DNA of 29,857 nucleotides from DASSKO01 sp035690425 (GTDB lineage: Bacteria > Actinomycetota > Actinomycetes > Propionibacteriales > Nocardioidaceae), in assembly GCA_035690425.1 (NCBI GenBank), contig DASSKO010000012.1:1-29857 (forward strand), given 5' to 3'. Made by a program: the position numbers and the translations under genes. Under the pieces are notes generated by a model. That model did no database searches. It saw only the letters and a list, made by a program, of their open reading frames with translations, and was not told the DNA's origin. This document shows positions 15,494 to 26,233 of the stretch, piece by piece (within the stretch, counting starts at the first letter, position 1; the number at the start of each line of letters is the position of its first letter).

Positions 15494-17343
15494 GCGCGAT
15501 GACGATGCAGGCAGCAGCCATCCGGCCAGAGACGGGTCCGCAGCCGGCGCCACCAGGTGGCTACTTCGGCAAGGCCCTCGTCGTGGACGTGTCGGACGGC
15601 TCCACCACGACGCTGTCGCTGCCCGACGACGTGCTCCGCGGCTATCTCGGCGGCGCCGGCCTCGGTGTCTGGCTGATGAACGAGCTCGGGCCGGCCGGCG
15701 TCGACCCGCTTGGTCCCGACGCACCTCTTGCCTTCGTGTTCTCGCCGCTGGTGGGCACCCCGCTGACGACGAGCGCCAAGTTCGCGGTCGTGGCCAAGTC
15801 CCCACTCACGGGGCTGCTCACGGACGCGCTCGCGTCGAGCCACTTCGCCATCGCGGGCAAGTTCACCGGCCACGATGCCATCGTGCTGACGGGCCGGGCA
15901 GCGAACCCTGCGCACCTGATGATCGACGAGGAGGGCGTCCGGCTCGTCGACGCCGCACCGCAGTGGGGCATGTCGGCGTCCGATGCCGAGGAGTCCATCC
16001 GGGACCAGTACGGCCGCAACTGGCGCGCGGCGAGCATCGGGCCGGCCGGTGAGCAGATGGTGCGCTACGCGACCATCTCTCACGACGGCCGCCACGCGGG
16101 GCGCGGCGGGCTGGGCGCCGTGATGGGCGCGAAGAACATCAAGGCGCTCGCTGTCCGAGGCCGCAAGCGAGTCACCATCGACGACCGCGAGGCGGTGCTG
16201 GCCGCGGCCAAGGATCTGCGCGGCCGCTCGTTCGGCCCGGCCACCGCGAAGTACCGCGAGCTCGGGACGCTGTCCAACCTGCTCGCGTTCAACGCGATCA
16301 GCACGCTCCCGACGCGCAACTTCCAGGCCGCCACCTTCGCCGACGCACCGATGCTCTCGGCGGAGGATCTCGCGGAGAGCCGCTCCGTCGCCAAGAGCAG
16401 CTGTGCCTCCTGCACCATCGGCTGCGAGCACATCTACGCATCCAAGGGTGGCAAGAAGGTCCGGGTCGAGTACGAGAACGTCTTCGCGCTCGGCCCGATG
16501 TGCGGGGTCTCCGACCCTGACCACGTGCTCGAGGCGAGCGCCCGCTGCGACGCGCTCGGCCTGGACACCATCTCGGCCGGCGGCACGATCGCCTGGGCGA
16601 TGGAGTGCGTCGAGCGTGGTCTGCTGGACGCACCGTGGTTGCAGTTCGGCGACGGGTCGGCGCTGCTGCGGGTGCTCGACGAGATCGGGAGCCGCACCGG
16701 CCTCGGAGCCCTGCTCGCCGAAGGCTCGCGCCGGGCGTCCAACGTGGTCGGCCAGGGGTCGTCGGCGTTCGCTCCGCACGTCAAGGGCATGGAGATGCCG
16801 GGCTACGAGCCGCGCACCATGCAGTCGATGGCGCTCGGCCTTGCCGTCAACGCCCGCGGTGCCGACCACAACCGCTCGGGCGCCTACGAGGCCGACCTGA
16901 AGGGCGGCCTGGACCGGGTGCGCGGGACGACCGAGCACGTGCTGGCCGCGATCGAGACCGAGGACCGGGCGGCGGTGATGGACTCGATGATCCTGTGCAA
17001 GTTCCTGCGCGGCGTGTTCACCGAGCCCTTCGACGAGTGGGCCGGCCTGCTCTCCAAGGTCACCGGGTGGGACGTCGACGGCGAGGAGCTGCGCGACACC
17101 GCACGCCGCATCGTGCAGGCCAAGCGCGCCTTCAACCTCCGGGAGGGTTGGACCCCGGCCGACGACTGGCTCCCCGAGCGCTTCCTCGACAGCTCGCTCG
17201 AGCTCGAGTCGGGGCGCACCGCCAGCCTTCCCGCCGAACGCTTGCGCACCATGATCGACACCTATTACGCAGAACGTGGGTTGGACTCCGAGGGCCGCCC
17301 ACAACATGTGCAGACAGCTTCAGGAACGGAGCCCGCAATATGA
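15490..17343 (+). CDS. aor: Tungsten-containing aldehyde:ferredoxin oxidoreductase (AOR)
   Basis: This 617-aa protein is the usual AOR length (about 600). AORs oxidise aldehydes to acids, or reduce activated acids, with a tungsten bis-pyranopterin and one [4Fe-4S] cluster. The cluster ligands are visible: CASCTIGC (Cys305, 308, 312) and the distant Cys503 in DSMILCKFLRG, the same spacing pattern as Pyrococcus AOR. The pterin-binding N-terminal domain contains YLGGAGLGVWLMNEL, SGR-like AGKFTGHDAIVLTGRA and GRGGLGAVMGAKNIKA. Glu329 (VEYENVF) and His460 (GADHNRSG) are candidates for the catalytic proton-relay pair. GTG at 15490 overlaps the mobA stop (GTGA); ATG at 15499 is an alternative. The fdhA start overlaps the end by 4 bases. 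Aldehyde specificity is not evident. Confidence 0.92.
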   Translation: MSAMTMQAAAIRPETGPQPAPPGGYFGKALVVDVSDGSTTTLSLPDDVLRGYLGGAGLGVWLMNELGPAGVDPLGPDAPLAFVFSPLVGTPLTTSAKFAVVAKSPLTGLLTDALASSHFAIAGKFTGHDAIVLTGRAANPAHLMIDEEGVRLVDAAPQWGMSASDAEESIRDQYGRNWRAASIGPAGEQMVRYATISHDGRHAGRGGLGAVMGAKNIKALAVRGRKRVTIDDREAVLAAAKDLRGRSFGPATAKYRELGTLSNLLAFNAISTLPTRNFQAATFADAPMLSAEDLAESRSVAKSSCASCTIGCEHIYASKGGKKVRVEYENVFALGPMCGVSDPDHVLEASARCDALGLDTISAGGTIAWAMECVERGLLDAPWLQFGDGSALLRVLDEIGSRTGLGALLAEGSRRASNVVGQGSSAFAPHVKGMEMPGYEPRTMQSMALGLAVNARGADHNRSGAYEADLKGGLDRVRGTTEHVLAAIETEDRAAVMDSMILCKFLRGVFTEPFDEWAGLLSKVTGWDVDGEELRDTARRIVQAKRAFNLREGWTPADDWLPERFLDSSLELESGRTASLPAERLRTMIDTYYAERGLDSEGRPQHVQTASGTEPAI

Positions 17344-20242
17344 CCATCACGCGCCCGAGTTCGGTGGAGCCCGAGTTGGAGGAGCGCACCGTGACGCTCA
17401 CCATCGACGGCCAAAGTGTCACGGTCGCCGAAGGCGCGACCATCTGGCAGGCCGCCCGCGACGCCGGTATCGACATCCCCGTGCTGTGCCACGACGAGCG
17501 CTACGACCCGGTGGGCGTCTGCCGCATGTGCGTGGTCGACGTGGGTGGCCGAGCCGACGCGGCGGCGTGCATCCGGCCGTGCGAGTCCGGCATGGAGGTC
17601 GCCACCGCGACGCCCGAGATCGAGAATCGGCGCAAGGTCCTCACCGAGCTGCTCCTCGATGACCAGCCGCCCCGCGACCGCGATCCCAAGCAGACGACAA
17701 CGGCTGACAACGAGCTGCTCGCCGTGGCCGACAGCTTCGCCCTCACCGACGTCGACGACCTCTTCCCCGGGCCGGCGCGTGGCACGGACGTCTCCAACCC
17801 GGTCATCGCTGTCGACCACGACTCCTGCATCCTGTGCGACCGCTGCGTCCGCGCGTGCGACGACATCCAGGGCAACGACGTCATCGGCCGCAGCGGCAAG
17901 GGCTACTCGACCCGCATCGCCTTCGACCTCAACGACCCGATGGGAGAGTCGTCCTGCGTCACCTGTGGTGAGTGCGTGTCGGCGTGCCCCACCGGCGCGA
18001 TCACCAACAAGGCGATCAACAACATCCCGATCCAGCCGCGCTCGGAGCTCGACGCGGTCGACACCGTCTGCCCGTACTGCGGGGTGGGATGTGCGCTGAC
18101 CTACTACGTCGACCGCGAGCGTGGCGGCATCTCCTTCGCAGAGGGCCGCGACCAGCCTGGCAACCAAGGCCGGCTGTGCGTGAAGGGGCGCTACGGCTGG
18201 GACTACGCCGCCTCCCCGCAGCGGCTCACCAAGCCGCTGATCCGGGTGGCGGAGTCCTACCCGAAGGGTGCGCTCTCCGCGGACGTGAAGGAAGACATGC
18301 GCCGCGACGGCGAAGGCGAGCGCAAGCGCGGCCGCAAGCCGGGCGGTGTGGTGCCTTACGAAGAAGTGACGCCCCACTTCCGCGAGGCCAGCTGGGAAGA
18401 GGCGCTCGAGCTCGTGGGCCGACGCCTGAGCGAGATCTATGCCGAGAGCGGGTCGGACGGCATCGCCGGCTACGGGTCGGCCAAGTGCTCCAACGAGGAG
18501 GCCTACCTCTTCCAGAAGCTCATCCGCACCGCCTTCCGCTCCAACAACGTGGACCACTGCACCCGGCTGTGCCACGCCTCCAGCGTGGCCGCGCTCTTCG
18601 AGGGCGTGGGATCCGGAGCGGTCTCCACCACCTACGGCGACATCGCCAACGCCGACGTCGCGATCGTCACCGGCAGCAACACGACCGCCAACCACCCGGT
18701 GGCCTCGTCCTTCTTCAAGCAGGCAAAGCGTAACGGCACCAAGATCATCAACATCGACGCGCGCTCGACCACGATCTCCGACCACGCCGACATCTTCTGC
18801 CGGATCAAGCCGGGCACCGACGTGGCGTTCTACAACGCCGTGATGCACGAGGTCATCCGTCTCGGCCTGGTGGACCGTGAGTTCATCGAGAACCGCACCT
18901 CGAACTACGACGAGCTCGCCAAGATGGTCGAGGGATACCCGCCGGAGCTGGCGGAGCAGATCACCGGCATCGACGCCGACGTGATCCGCGAGGTGGCCCG
19001 GCTGTGGGGCGAGGCCGGCGCCGGCGTCATCTACTGGGGCATGGGCATCTCCCAGCACACCACCGGCACCGACAACGCGCGCTGCCTGATCGCGATGTGC
19101 TCGATCACCGGCAACGTCGGCCGCCCCGGCACCGGGCTGCACCCGCTGCGTGGTCAGAACAACGTGCAGGGCGCCTCCGACGCCGGGCTGATCCCGATGA
19201 TGTACCCCAACTACCGGCTGGTCGAGGACGCCGACACGAGACAGATGTTCGAGCGGGCCTGGGGCACCGAGCTCAACCCCAACAACGGGCTCACGGTCAC
19301 CGAGATCCTCAAGTCGATCCTCGCTGGCGGCGTCCGCGGGATGTACATGATGGGCGAGAACCCGTTCCTGTCCGACCCCAACATCAACAAGGTGCGCAAG
19401 GCGCTGTCCGCGCTCGACTTCCTCGTGGTGCAGGACATCTTCCTCACCGAGACGGCGGAGTTCGCCGACGTGATCCTCCCGGCGTCGACGTACCTGGAGA
19501 AGGACGGCACCTACACCAACACCGACCGCCGGGTCCAGCGCGGCCACAAGGCCTTCGACCCGCCGGGCGATGCCCGGGTCGACTGGGAGATCGTGCAGGA
19601 GATCGCCAACCGCGTCGGACTCGACTGGCACTACGAGTCGCCCCGCGAGATCTTCGAGGAGATGGTCCCGCTGATGGCGGACTACACCAACCTCACCTAC
19701 GACAACCTCGGTAGCGACGGCAAGCTCTACCCCAACGACGACCCCGAGAACAGCGACGGCACCGTCGTGCTCTTCGACGAGCGGTTCAACACGTCCGACG
19801 CGCTGGCGCACCTGGTGCCTGCGGAGTGGCTACCCGCCAAGGAGCTGCCGAGCGAGGAATACCCGTTCGTGCTCAACACCGGACGCCTGCTGCAGCATTG
19901 GCACACCGGCTCGATGACCCGCCGGTCGTTCGCGCTCGACGCCATCTCGCCGCGGCCCGAGGTCTATGTGAACCCAGAAGACGCTGCCGAGCTCGGGCTG
20001 ACCGACGGTCACCTGGCCCGGGTGACCTCCAGGCGCGGAGAGATCATGCTCAGCGTCAACGTCTCCCACCGGGAGGCGAAGGGCAACATCTTCATCCCGT
20101 TCCACTTCCGGGAGGCAGCGGCCAACCTGCTGACCAACGACGAGCTCGACCCCACCGGCAAGATTCCAGAGTTCAAGTTCTGCGCCGTACGGATCGCCCC
20201 AGTGGGCGTCCGCGAGGGCGCTCGAGTAGGAGGTAGCGCACA

Positions 20243-20246
<4 letters not shown>
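17340..20246 (+). CDS. fdhA: Formate dehydrogenase-type alpha subunit (Mo/W-bis-MGD, NuoG-like Fe-S N-terminus)
   Basis: This 968-aa protein starts with a [2Fe-2S] domain (Cys50, 61, 64 and 77 or 81). Two [4Fe-4S] ferredoxin motifs follow (CILCDRCVRAC at 163-173; CVTCGECVSACP at 206-217), then a molybdopterin oxidoreductase core with its own [4Fe-4S] (Cys244, 247, 251, 280). The active-site loop NNVDHCTRLCHASSVAAL places a Cys (411) and His (412) where formate dehydrogenases carry Cys/Sec and His, so no selenocysteine is needed. Of note, the segment where NuoG and FdsA proteins have the His-Cys3 cluster (about residues 107-130) lacks those ligands. Partner genes are a NuoE-NuoF fusion (4-base overlap) and AOR (4-base overlap). 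Formate oxidation to CO2 with NAD+ is the family role; coupling to AOR is inferred. Confidence 0.9.
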
Positions 20247-22009
<1,763 letters not shown>

Positions 22010-22021
22010 GGGCTATCTAGT

Positions 22022-23248
22022 TTGGCCGGTAAGGAGTTCTTCACCACCCTCTCGGTGGCGGAGGCGCTCGCGGGGTTCCGGCCGCGTCGCCGCACCGCAG
22101 CGCAGACGGTTCGCCGCGAGGACGCGCTGGGCCGCGTGCCGGCATCGCCGGTGCTGTCGGATTCGGCGTTGCCCGGGTTCGCCCGCTCGACGGTCGACGG
22201 CTACGCGGTCCGTGCCGCCGACACCTACGGCGCGAGCGACGGGCTCCCGGCGTACCTCGACCAGGTCGGCGCGGTACGGATGGGCGTCGCAGCCGATGTC
22301 GCGGTCCGCGCGGCGACGGCGGTGCAGATTCCTACGGGCGCTGTCATCCCTGCCGACGCCGATGCGGTCGTCATGGTCGAGCACACCGAGGTCACCATGC
22401 CCGGCGTGATCGAGGTGACCAGGCCGGTCGCGGTGGGGGAGGGCATCGTCCGCGCCGACGAGGACGTCGCGGTCGGTGCCGAGATCGCCCCGGCGGGTCG
22501 GCCGCTGCGCGCACAGGACCTCGGTCTGCTCGCCGCGGCAGGCGTCACCGACGTGGAGGTCCGCGCGCGGCCACGGGTCGCGATCATCTCCACCGGCGAC
22601 GAGGTGGTTCCCCCGAGCACCCGGCAGCTGAGGCCCGGCCAGGTCCGCGACGCCACCGCGTCGGCGCTGGCCGCCCTGGTGACCGAGGCCGGTGGCGAGC
22701 CGTCCATGCGCGGGATCGTGTCCGACGACGTGGAGGCGCTGACCACGGTCCTGGAGTCGGCAGTGCGCGACTGCGACCTCGTCGTCGTCTCGGCCGGGTC
22801 GTCGGTCGGAGCACGCGACGAGACGACCGCGGCCGTCTCGTCCCTCGGGGCGCCGGGCATCTACTGTCATGGCCTGGCGGTGAAGCCGGGCAAACCCACC
22901 CTGCTGGCCGAGTGCTCCGGCGTGCCGGTGATCGGGCTTCCTGGCAACCCGCTGTCGGCGCTGGTGGTTTTTCGACTCGTCGGGCTGCCGGTGCTTCGGC
23001 TGGTCGGTGGCATCACGGCCCCGCCTGCGGAGCCGACGACGCCGGCCACGCTGTCGCGGGCGGTCTCCTCGGCGGCCGGGCGGCTCGACGTGGTGCAGGT
23101 GCGGGTGCGCGACGGGGTGGCCACGCCGCTCTTCGGGTTCTCGGCGCTGCTGTCCCTGCTCACCGACGCGGATGGGTACGTCGTGGTCCCCGAGGCAGCG
23201 ACCGGCGTCGATGCGGGCGCGGCCGTCACCGTGACGATGTACAGATAG
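22022..23248 (+). CDS. moeA: MoeA-type molybdopterin molybdotransferase
   Basis: This 408-aa protein is standard MoeA length; it inserts molybdate (or tungstate) into adenylylated molybdopterin. Motifs are FARSTVDGYAVRAADT (Asp59), IPTGAVIPADADAVVMVEHT, IISTGDEVV, SAGSSVGARDET and IGLPGNPLSALVVF. The canonical GGVSVG-type loop reads AGSSVGARD here. The start is a TTG 12 bases after the nuoEF stop, with a weak GAGGG about 9 bases upstream; no better in-frame start precedes the conserved region. It lies between the redox genes and the MoeA-PBP gene, so it is probably dedicated to the cofactor of AOR and FdhA. Confidence 0.9.
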   Translation: MAGKEFFTTLSVAEALAGFRPRRRTAAQTVRREDALGRVPASPVLSDSALPGFARSTVDGYAVRAADTYGASDGLPAYLDQVGAVRMGVAADVAVRAATAVQIPTGAVIPADADAVVMVEHTEVTMPGVIEVTRPVAVGEGIVRADEDVAVGAEIAPAGRPLRAQDLGLLAAAGVTDVEVRARPRVAIISTGDEVVPPSTRQLRPGQVRDATASALAALVTEAGGEPSMRGIVSDDVEALTTVLESAVRDCDLVVVSAGSSVGARDETTAAVSSLGAPGIYCHGLAVKPGKPTLLAECSGVPVIGLPGNPLSALVVFRLVGLPVLRLVGGITAPPAEPTTPATLSRAVSSAAGRLDVVQVRVRDGVATPLFGFSALLSLLTDADGYVVVPEAATGVDAGAAVTVTMYR

Positions 23249-23249
23249 G

Positions 23250-25196
23250 TTGACGCACTTGAGCCAGACCCCGCGAGACAACAGCCCGTTCGTCAGTGAC
23301 GTGCCCGTCGAGTCCGCCCTGCGGTCCTGGATGGACGCCTGTGGGGCCGCCGGCTGTCCCGAGCGGCTCGACGCGACGCGCGTCCCGCTCGAGCAGGCCG
23401 TCGGCCGGGTCACCGCCGAGCCGGTGTGGGCGACACGGTCGTCGCCGGTGGGCGACGTCGCCGCGATGGACGGCATCGCGGTGCTGGCCCGTGCCACCGG
23501 CGGCGCCTCGCAGACGACCCCGTTGCAGCTCGATCCGGATGCCTACGAGGTCGTCGACACCGGGGACCCGATGCCGGAGACCTTCGACGCGGTCGTCATG
23601 CGCGAGCAGGTGCATTATGTGGCGACCGATGCCGGGGAGTCCGCGGAGATCCTGGCCGCGGTACCGCCGTACCAGCACGTGCGCTCGATCGGTGAGGACG
23701 TCAGCGCCGGCGAGCTGTTGCTCTCCGAGGGGCATCGGCTGCGCCCGGTGGACGTCGCCGCGGCCGCGGCCGCGGGGGCGACCGAGCTGCTGGTACGCCG
23801 ACAGCCGCGGGTAGCGGTTATTCCCACCGGGGACGAGATCGTGCCGGTCGGGTCGCCGCCGCAGCAGGGCGAGATCCTCGACACCAACTCGCTGATGCTG
23901 GTGGCGCAGGCACGCGAGGTGGGCTGCGAGGCATGGGCAACACCTATCCAGCCCGACGTCGTGGACCAGATCGGTGCCGCGGTCCGTGACGCGGCCGCGG
24001 CCGCCGACCTGGTCGTGGTGGTCGCCGGGTCCAGCGCCGGCCGCGACGACTACACCGCCCGCGTCGTGGCCGAGCTCGGCGCGCTGGCCGTGCACGGGGT
24101 CGCCGTGCGTCCCGGCCATCCCGTGGTCCTGGGTGCGGTCGACGCCACGCCCGTCGTCGGGGTGCCCGGCTACCCGGTGTCCGCGGCCCTGACGTTCGAC
24201 ATCTTTGCCGCACCGGTGCTCGCCGGCCTCGAGGGCGCGGCACCGCCGCACCGCCCGGAGGTCCCGGCCCGACTCGCGCGCAAGCTGCCCTCGGTGGTCG
24301 GGATGGACGACTGGGTGCGGGTGCGCCTCGGCTCGGTGGGCGGGCAGGTGGTCGCGTCCCCGCTGCCCCGTGGCGCCGGCGTGCTGACGTCGCTGGTCCG
24401 GGCCGACGGCCTGCTGCTGGTTCCGGCGGGCGTGGAGGGTCACCATGCGGGGGAGGAGGTCTCGGTGCAGTTGCTGCGGCGGTTGCCGGAGATCGAGCGC
24501 ACGATCGTCGCGATCGGGTCCCACGACCTCGTCATCGACCTGGCGGCGACGTCGCTGCGCGCCGCTGACCCCACGCTGAGCCTGGTGTCGACCAACGTCG
24601 GCTCGCTCGGCGGGTTGGTGGCGGTCCGCGACGGCTTGTGCCACCTCGCCGGCTCGCACCTGCTGCACCCGGCCACGGGGGAGTACACGCTGCCCTACCT
24701 CGACGAGATGATGGCCGACCGGGAGGTCGCCGTCGTACGCCTCGTGCACCGCGACCAGGGGCTGTTGGTGCCGGCGGGCAACCCACGCAACATCACCGGC
24801 CTCGCCGACCTCGCGGACGGCCGGCTGTCCTACGTCAACCGGCAGCGCGGTGCCGGCACCCGGATGCTCCTCGACCACGAGCTGCGCCGGCTCGAGGTCG
24901 ACCCGTCCCAGGTCGACGGGTACGCGCGTGAGGAACCCACGCACCTGGCGGTTGCCGCGGCCATCCACGCCGGGCGGGCGGACTGCGGCCTCGGCATCAT
25001 GGCCGCCGCGCGCGCCTTCGGACTCGACTTCGTGCCGGTGGCCCAGGAGCCCTACGATCTCGTCGTCGACGCCGGCAGCCTCGACGACCCGCTCCTCGCA
25101 CCGCTGTGGGGGCTGCTCGCGTCGCCCGACTTCCACGCCGCCGTAGAGAAGCTGGGCGGATACAGCACCGCGGAGACCGGCCGCCGACTCCGCTGA
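23250..25196 (+). CDS. MoeA-like protein fused to a C-terminal PBP-like substrate-binding domain
   Basis: Residues 1 to about 410 form a second MoeA: MDGIAV (Asp74) in place of the usual VDGYAV, VIPTGDEIVPVG, VVAGSSAGRDDYTA and VPGYPVSAALTFDIF. Residues from about 425 to 648 form a periplasmic-binding-like domain of the PF12727 type (AIGSHDLVIDLAAT, LVPAGNPRNITGLADL, HLAVAAAIHAGRADCGLGIMAAARAFGLDFVPV). Such 620-650-aa fusions are known in archaea and anaerobic bacteria and are thought to handle molybdenum or tungsten cofactor. The same PBP domain recurs in the next gene. The start is TTG at 23250, one base after the moeA stop, with a second TTG at 23259 possible. Confidence 0.88.
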   Translation: MTHLSQTPRDNSPFVSDVPVESALRSWMDACGAAGCPERLDATRVPLEQAVGRVTAEPVWATRSSPVGDVAAMDGIAVLARATGGASQTTPLQLDPDAYEVVDTGDPMPETFDAVVMREQVHYVATDAGESAEILAAVPPYQHVRSIGEDVSAGELLLSEGHRLRPVDVAAAAAAGATELLVRRQPRVAVIPTGDEIVPVGSPPQQGEILDTNSLMLVAQAREVGCEAWATPIQPDVVDQIGAAVRDAAAAADLVVVVAGSSAGRDDYTARVVAELGALAVHGVAVRPGHPVVLGAVDATPVVGVPGYPVSAALTFDIFAAPVLAGLEGAAPPHRPEVPARLARKLPSVVGMDDWVRVRLGSVGGQVVASPLPRGAGVLTSLVRADGLLLVPAGVEGHHAGEEVSVQLLRRLPEIERTIVAIGSHDLVIDLAATSLRAADPTLSLVSTNVGSLGGLVAVRDGLCHLAGSHLLHPATGEYTLPYLDEMMADREVAVVRLVHRDQGLLVPAGNPRNITGLADLADGRLSYVNRQRGAGTRMLLDHELRRLEVDPSQVDGYAREEPTHLAVAAAIHAGRADCGLGIMAAARAFGLDFVPVAQEPYDLVVDAGSLDDPLLAPLWGLLASPDFHAAVEKLGGYSTAETGRRLR

Positions 25197-25199
25197 GGA

Positions 25200-25227
25200 C
25201 TCTGTACGCTGTCCGAGTGGTACAGAG
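25200..25227 (+). promoter_or_regulatory. Operator CTGTAC-N12-GTACAG over the regulator start
   Basis: CTCTGTAC (25200-25207) and GTACAGAG (25220-25227) are perfect 8-base inverted arms separated by 12 bases. The right arm overlaps the GTG start region of the GntR/PBP regulator. The same half-sites with exactly the same spacing occur before tupA (26177-26206), which identifies this as a likely binding site of that regulator and implies autoregulation. Confidence 0.8.
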
Positions 25228-26137
25228 GGCACAGGAAGTCGCCGCGCAGGTCGCCGCCCAGGTCATCGCCGGACGGCTCGTCCCCGGCGACCCCGTGCCG
25301 GCGGTACGGGCGCTCGCCGAGCAGGTGAGGTGCTCCCCTGGCACGGCGGCGCGTGCACAGGCGGTGCTGCGAGAGGCCGGCGTCATCGCCGGCCTACCCC
25401 GTTCGCAGGCGGTCGTCACGGCCGACGGTGTCACCAGGGCCCTGTCCATGAGTGCCTCCGGCGGCACGGTGCGGCTGTCCGGCAGTGACGACCCCGCCCT
25501 CGACCTGCTCGTGTCGGCTGTCGGCACGACCGTCGCGCGGGCCGCGGGCGGTCGTGGCAGCGTCGCCGGGCTGAGCCTGCTCGCCCAGGGTGGAGTCGAT
25601 GCCGCCGCGGTGCATCTCCGGGACGCCCGGACGGGCCGATCCAACGACACCTTCGCGCGCCGGATCCTCGGCGGTGAGCCTGCCCGACTGATCCACCTGT
25701 GGAGCCGTGAGCAGGGGATCGTGGTGCCAAGGGGCAACCCGCTGGGCATCCGCGGCACCGCGGACCTCGACGGCGCCCGGCTGGCGTGGCGGCCGCACGG
25801 CACCGGCTCGCGGCTGCTGCTCACCCGGCTGCTGCGTGCTGCCGGCGCCAACCCGGCGCCGGAGGCCGAGCTGTGCGACTCACACCTTGCGGTGGCGGTC
25901 GCCGTGGCCACCGGCGCGGTCGACGCCGGACTCGCGGTCCGCTCGGTGGCCGAGGCGGTCGACGCGGACTTCCTCCCGGTGGAGTGGGAGGACTTCGAGC
26001 TGGCGGTGGGGCCGGAGTCGGTCGGCCTGCTCGGGCCGGTGCTGGACGTGCTCGCGTCGACCTCGGTGCACGACCGGGTGGCCGGGCTGGGCGGCTACGA
26101 CCTGCGGCGCAGTGGCGAGTCCCGGATCGCGGCATGA
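25217..26137 (+). CDS. GntR-type regulator with PBP-like cofactor/oxyanion-sensing domain
   Basis: This 306-aa protein opens with a GntR-type winged helix (residues about 1-68: AAQVIAGRLVPGDPVPAVRALAEQVRCSPGTAARAQAVLREAGVI). Its C-terminal PBP-like domain (about 100-300) is paralogous to the end of the preceding MoeA fusion: VVPRGNPLGIRGTADL, HLAVAVAVATGAVDAGLAVRSVAEAVDADFLPV. This pairing suggests a one-component sensor of tungstate, molybdate or pterin cofactor. GTG at 25217 is the first start in frame near the operator, 20 bases after the upstream stop, but the ribosome site is hidden in the operator. Probable targets are its own gene and tupABC, by the shared operator. Activator or repressor cannot be told. 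Confidence 0.85.
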   Translation: MVQRAQEVAAQVAAQVIAGRLVPGDPVPAVRALAEQVRCSPGTAARAQAVLREAGVIAGLPRSQAVVTADGVTRALSMSASGGTVRLSGSDDPALDLLVSAVGTTVARAAGGRGSVAGLSLLAQGGVDAAAVHLRDARTGRSNDTFARRILGGEPARLIHLWSREQGIVVPRGNPLGIRGTADLDGARLAWRPHGTGSRLLLTRLLRAAGANPAPEAELCDSHLAVAVAVATGAVDAGLAVRSVAEAVDADFLPVEWEDFELAVGPESVGLLGPVLDVLASTSVHDRVAGLGGYDLRRSGESRIAA

Positions 26138-26176
26138 AGGTCCACTCCCGGGGGGCCGACCAGGGTGGACTCCCAG

Positions 26177-26217
26177 CATCTGTACCATGTTGAAATGGTA
26201 CAGATGATACAGATGAT
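26177..26217 (+). promoter_or_regulatory. Operator before tupABC with extended perfect palindrome
   Basis: CATCTGTACCAT (26177-26188) and ATGGTACAGATG (26195-26206) are perfect 12-base inverted arms around a 6-base centre (GTTGAA). The core CTGTAC-N12-GTACAG matches the site at 25200. An extra half-site, ATACAGATGATG, follows directly (26207-26218), forming a 10-base direct repeat of ACAGATGATA/ACAGATGATG. All lie just upstream of the tupA ribosome site, so binding would block transcription or translation of tupABC. Confidence 0.85.
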
Positions 26218-26233
26218 GCGGAGGGCACAGGCG

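Noticed and set aside
15286..17307. Open minus-strand frame of 673 codons opposite aor
   Set aside because: Antisense shadow of a high-GC gene; no domain and no ribosome site, while AOR on the plus strand is full length with all cluster ligands.
18541..18570. Possible selenocysteine in the formate dehydrogenase
   Set aside because: The active-site position is an ordinary Cys codon (TGC) in the CTRLCHASS loop, and no in-frame TGA interrupts the gene.
17265..19811. Open minus-strand frame of 848 codons opposite fdhA
   Set aside because: It mirrors the codon pattern of fdhA, is rich in Val, Gly, Arg and His without any recognisable domain, and has no ribosome site. The plus-strand protein has complete Fe-S and pterin motifs.
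19004..20236. Alternative plus-strand frames inside fdhA and the other large genes
   Set aside because: They are rich in Arg, Ala, Pro and Gly with no recognisable fold; typical frame shadows in GC-rich DNA.
23226..25232. Open minus-strand frame of 668 codons opposite the MoeA-PBP gene
   Set aside because: Arg/His/Gly-rich shadow sequence with no motif; the plus-strand fusion is well supported.
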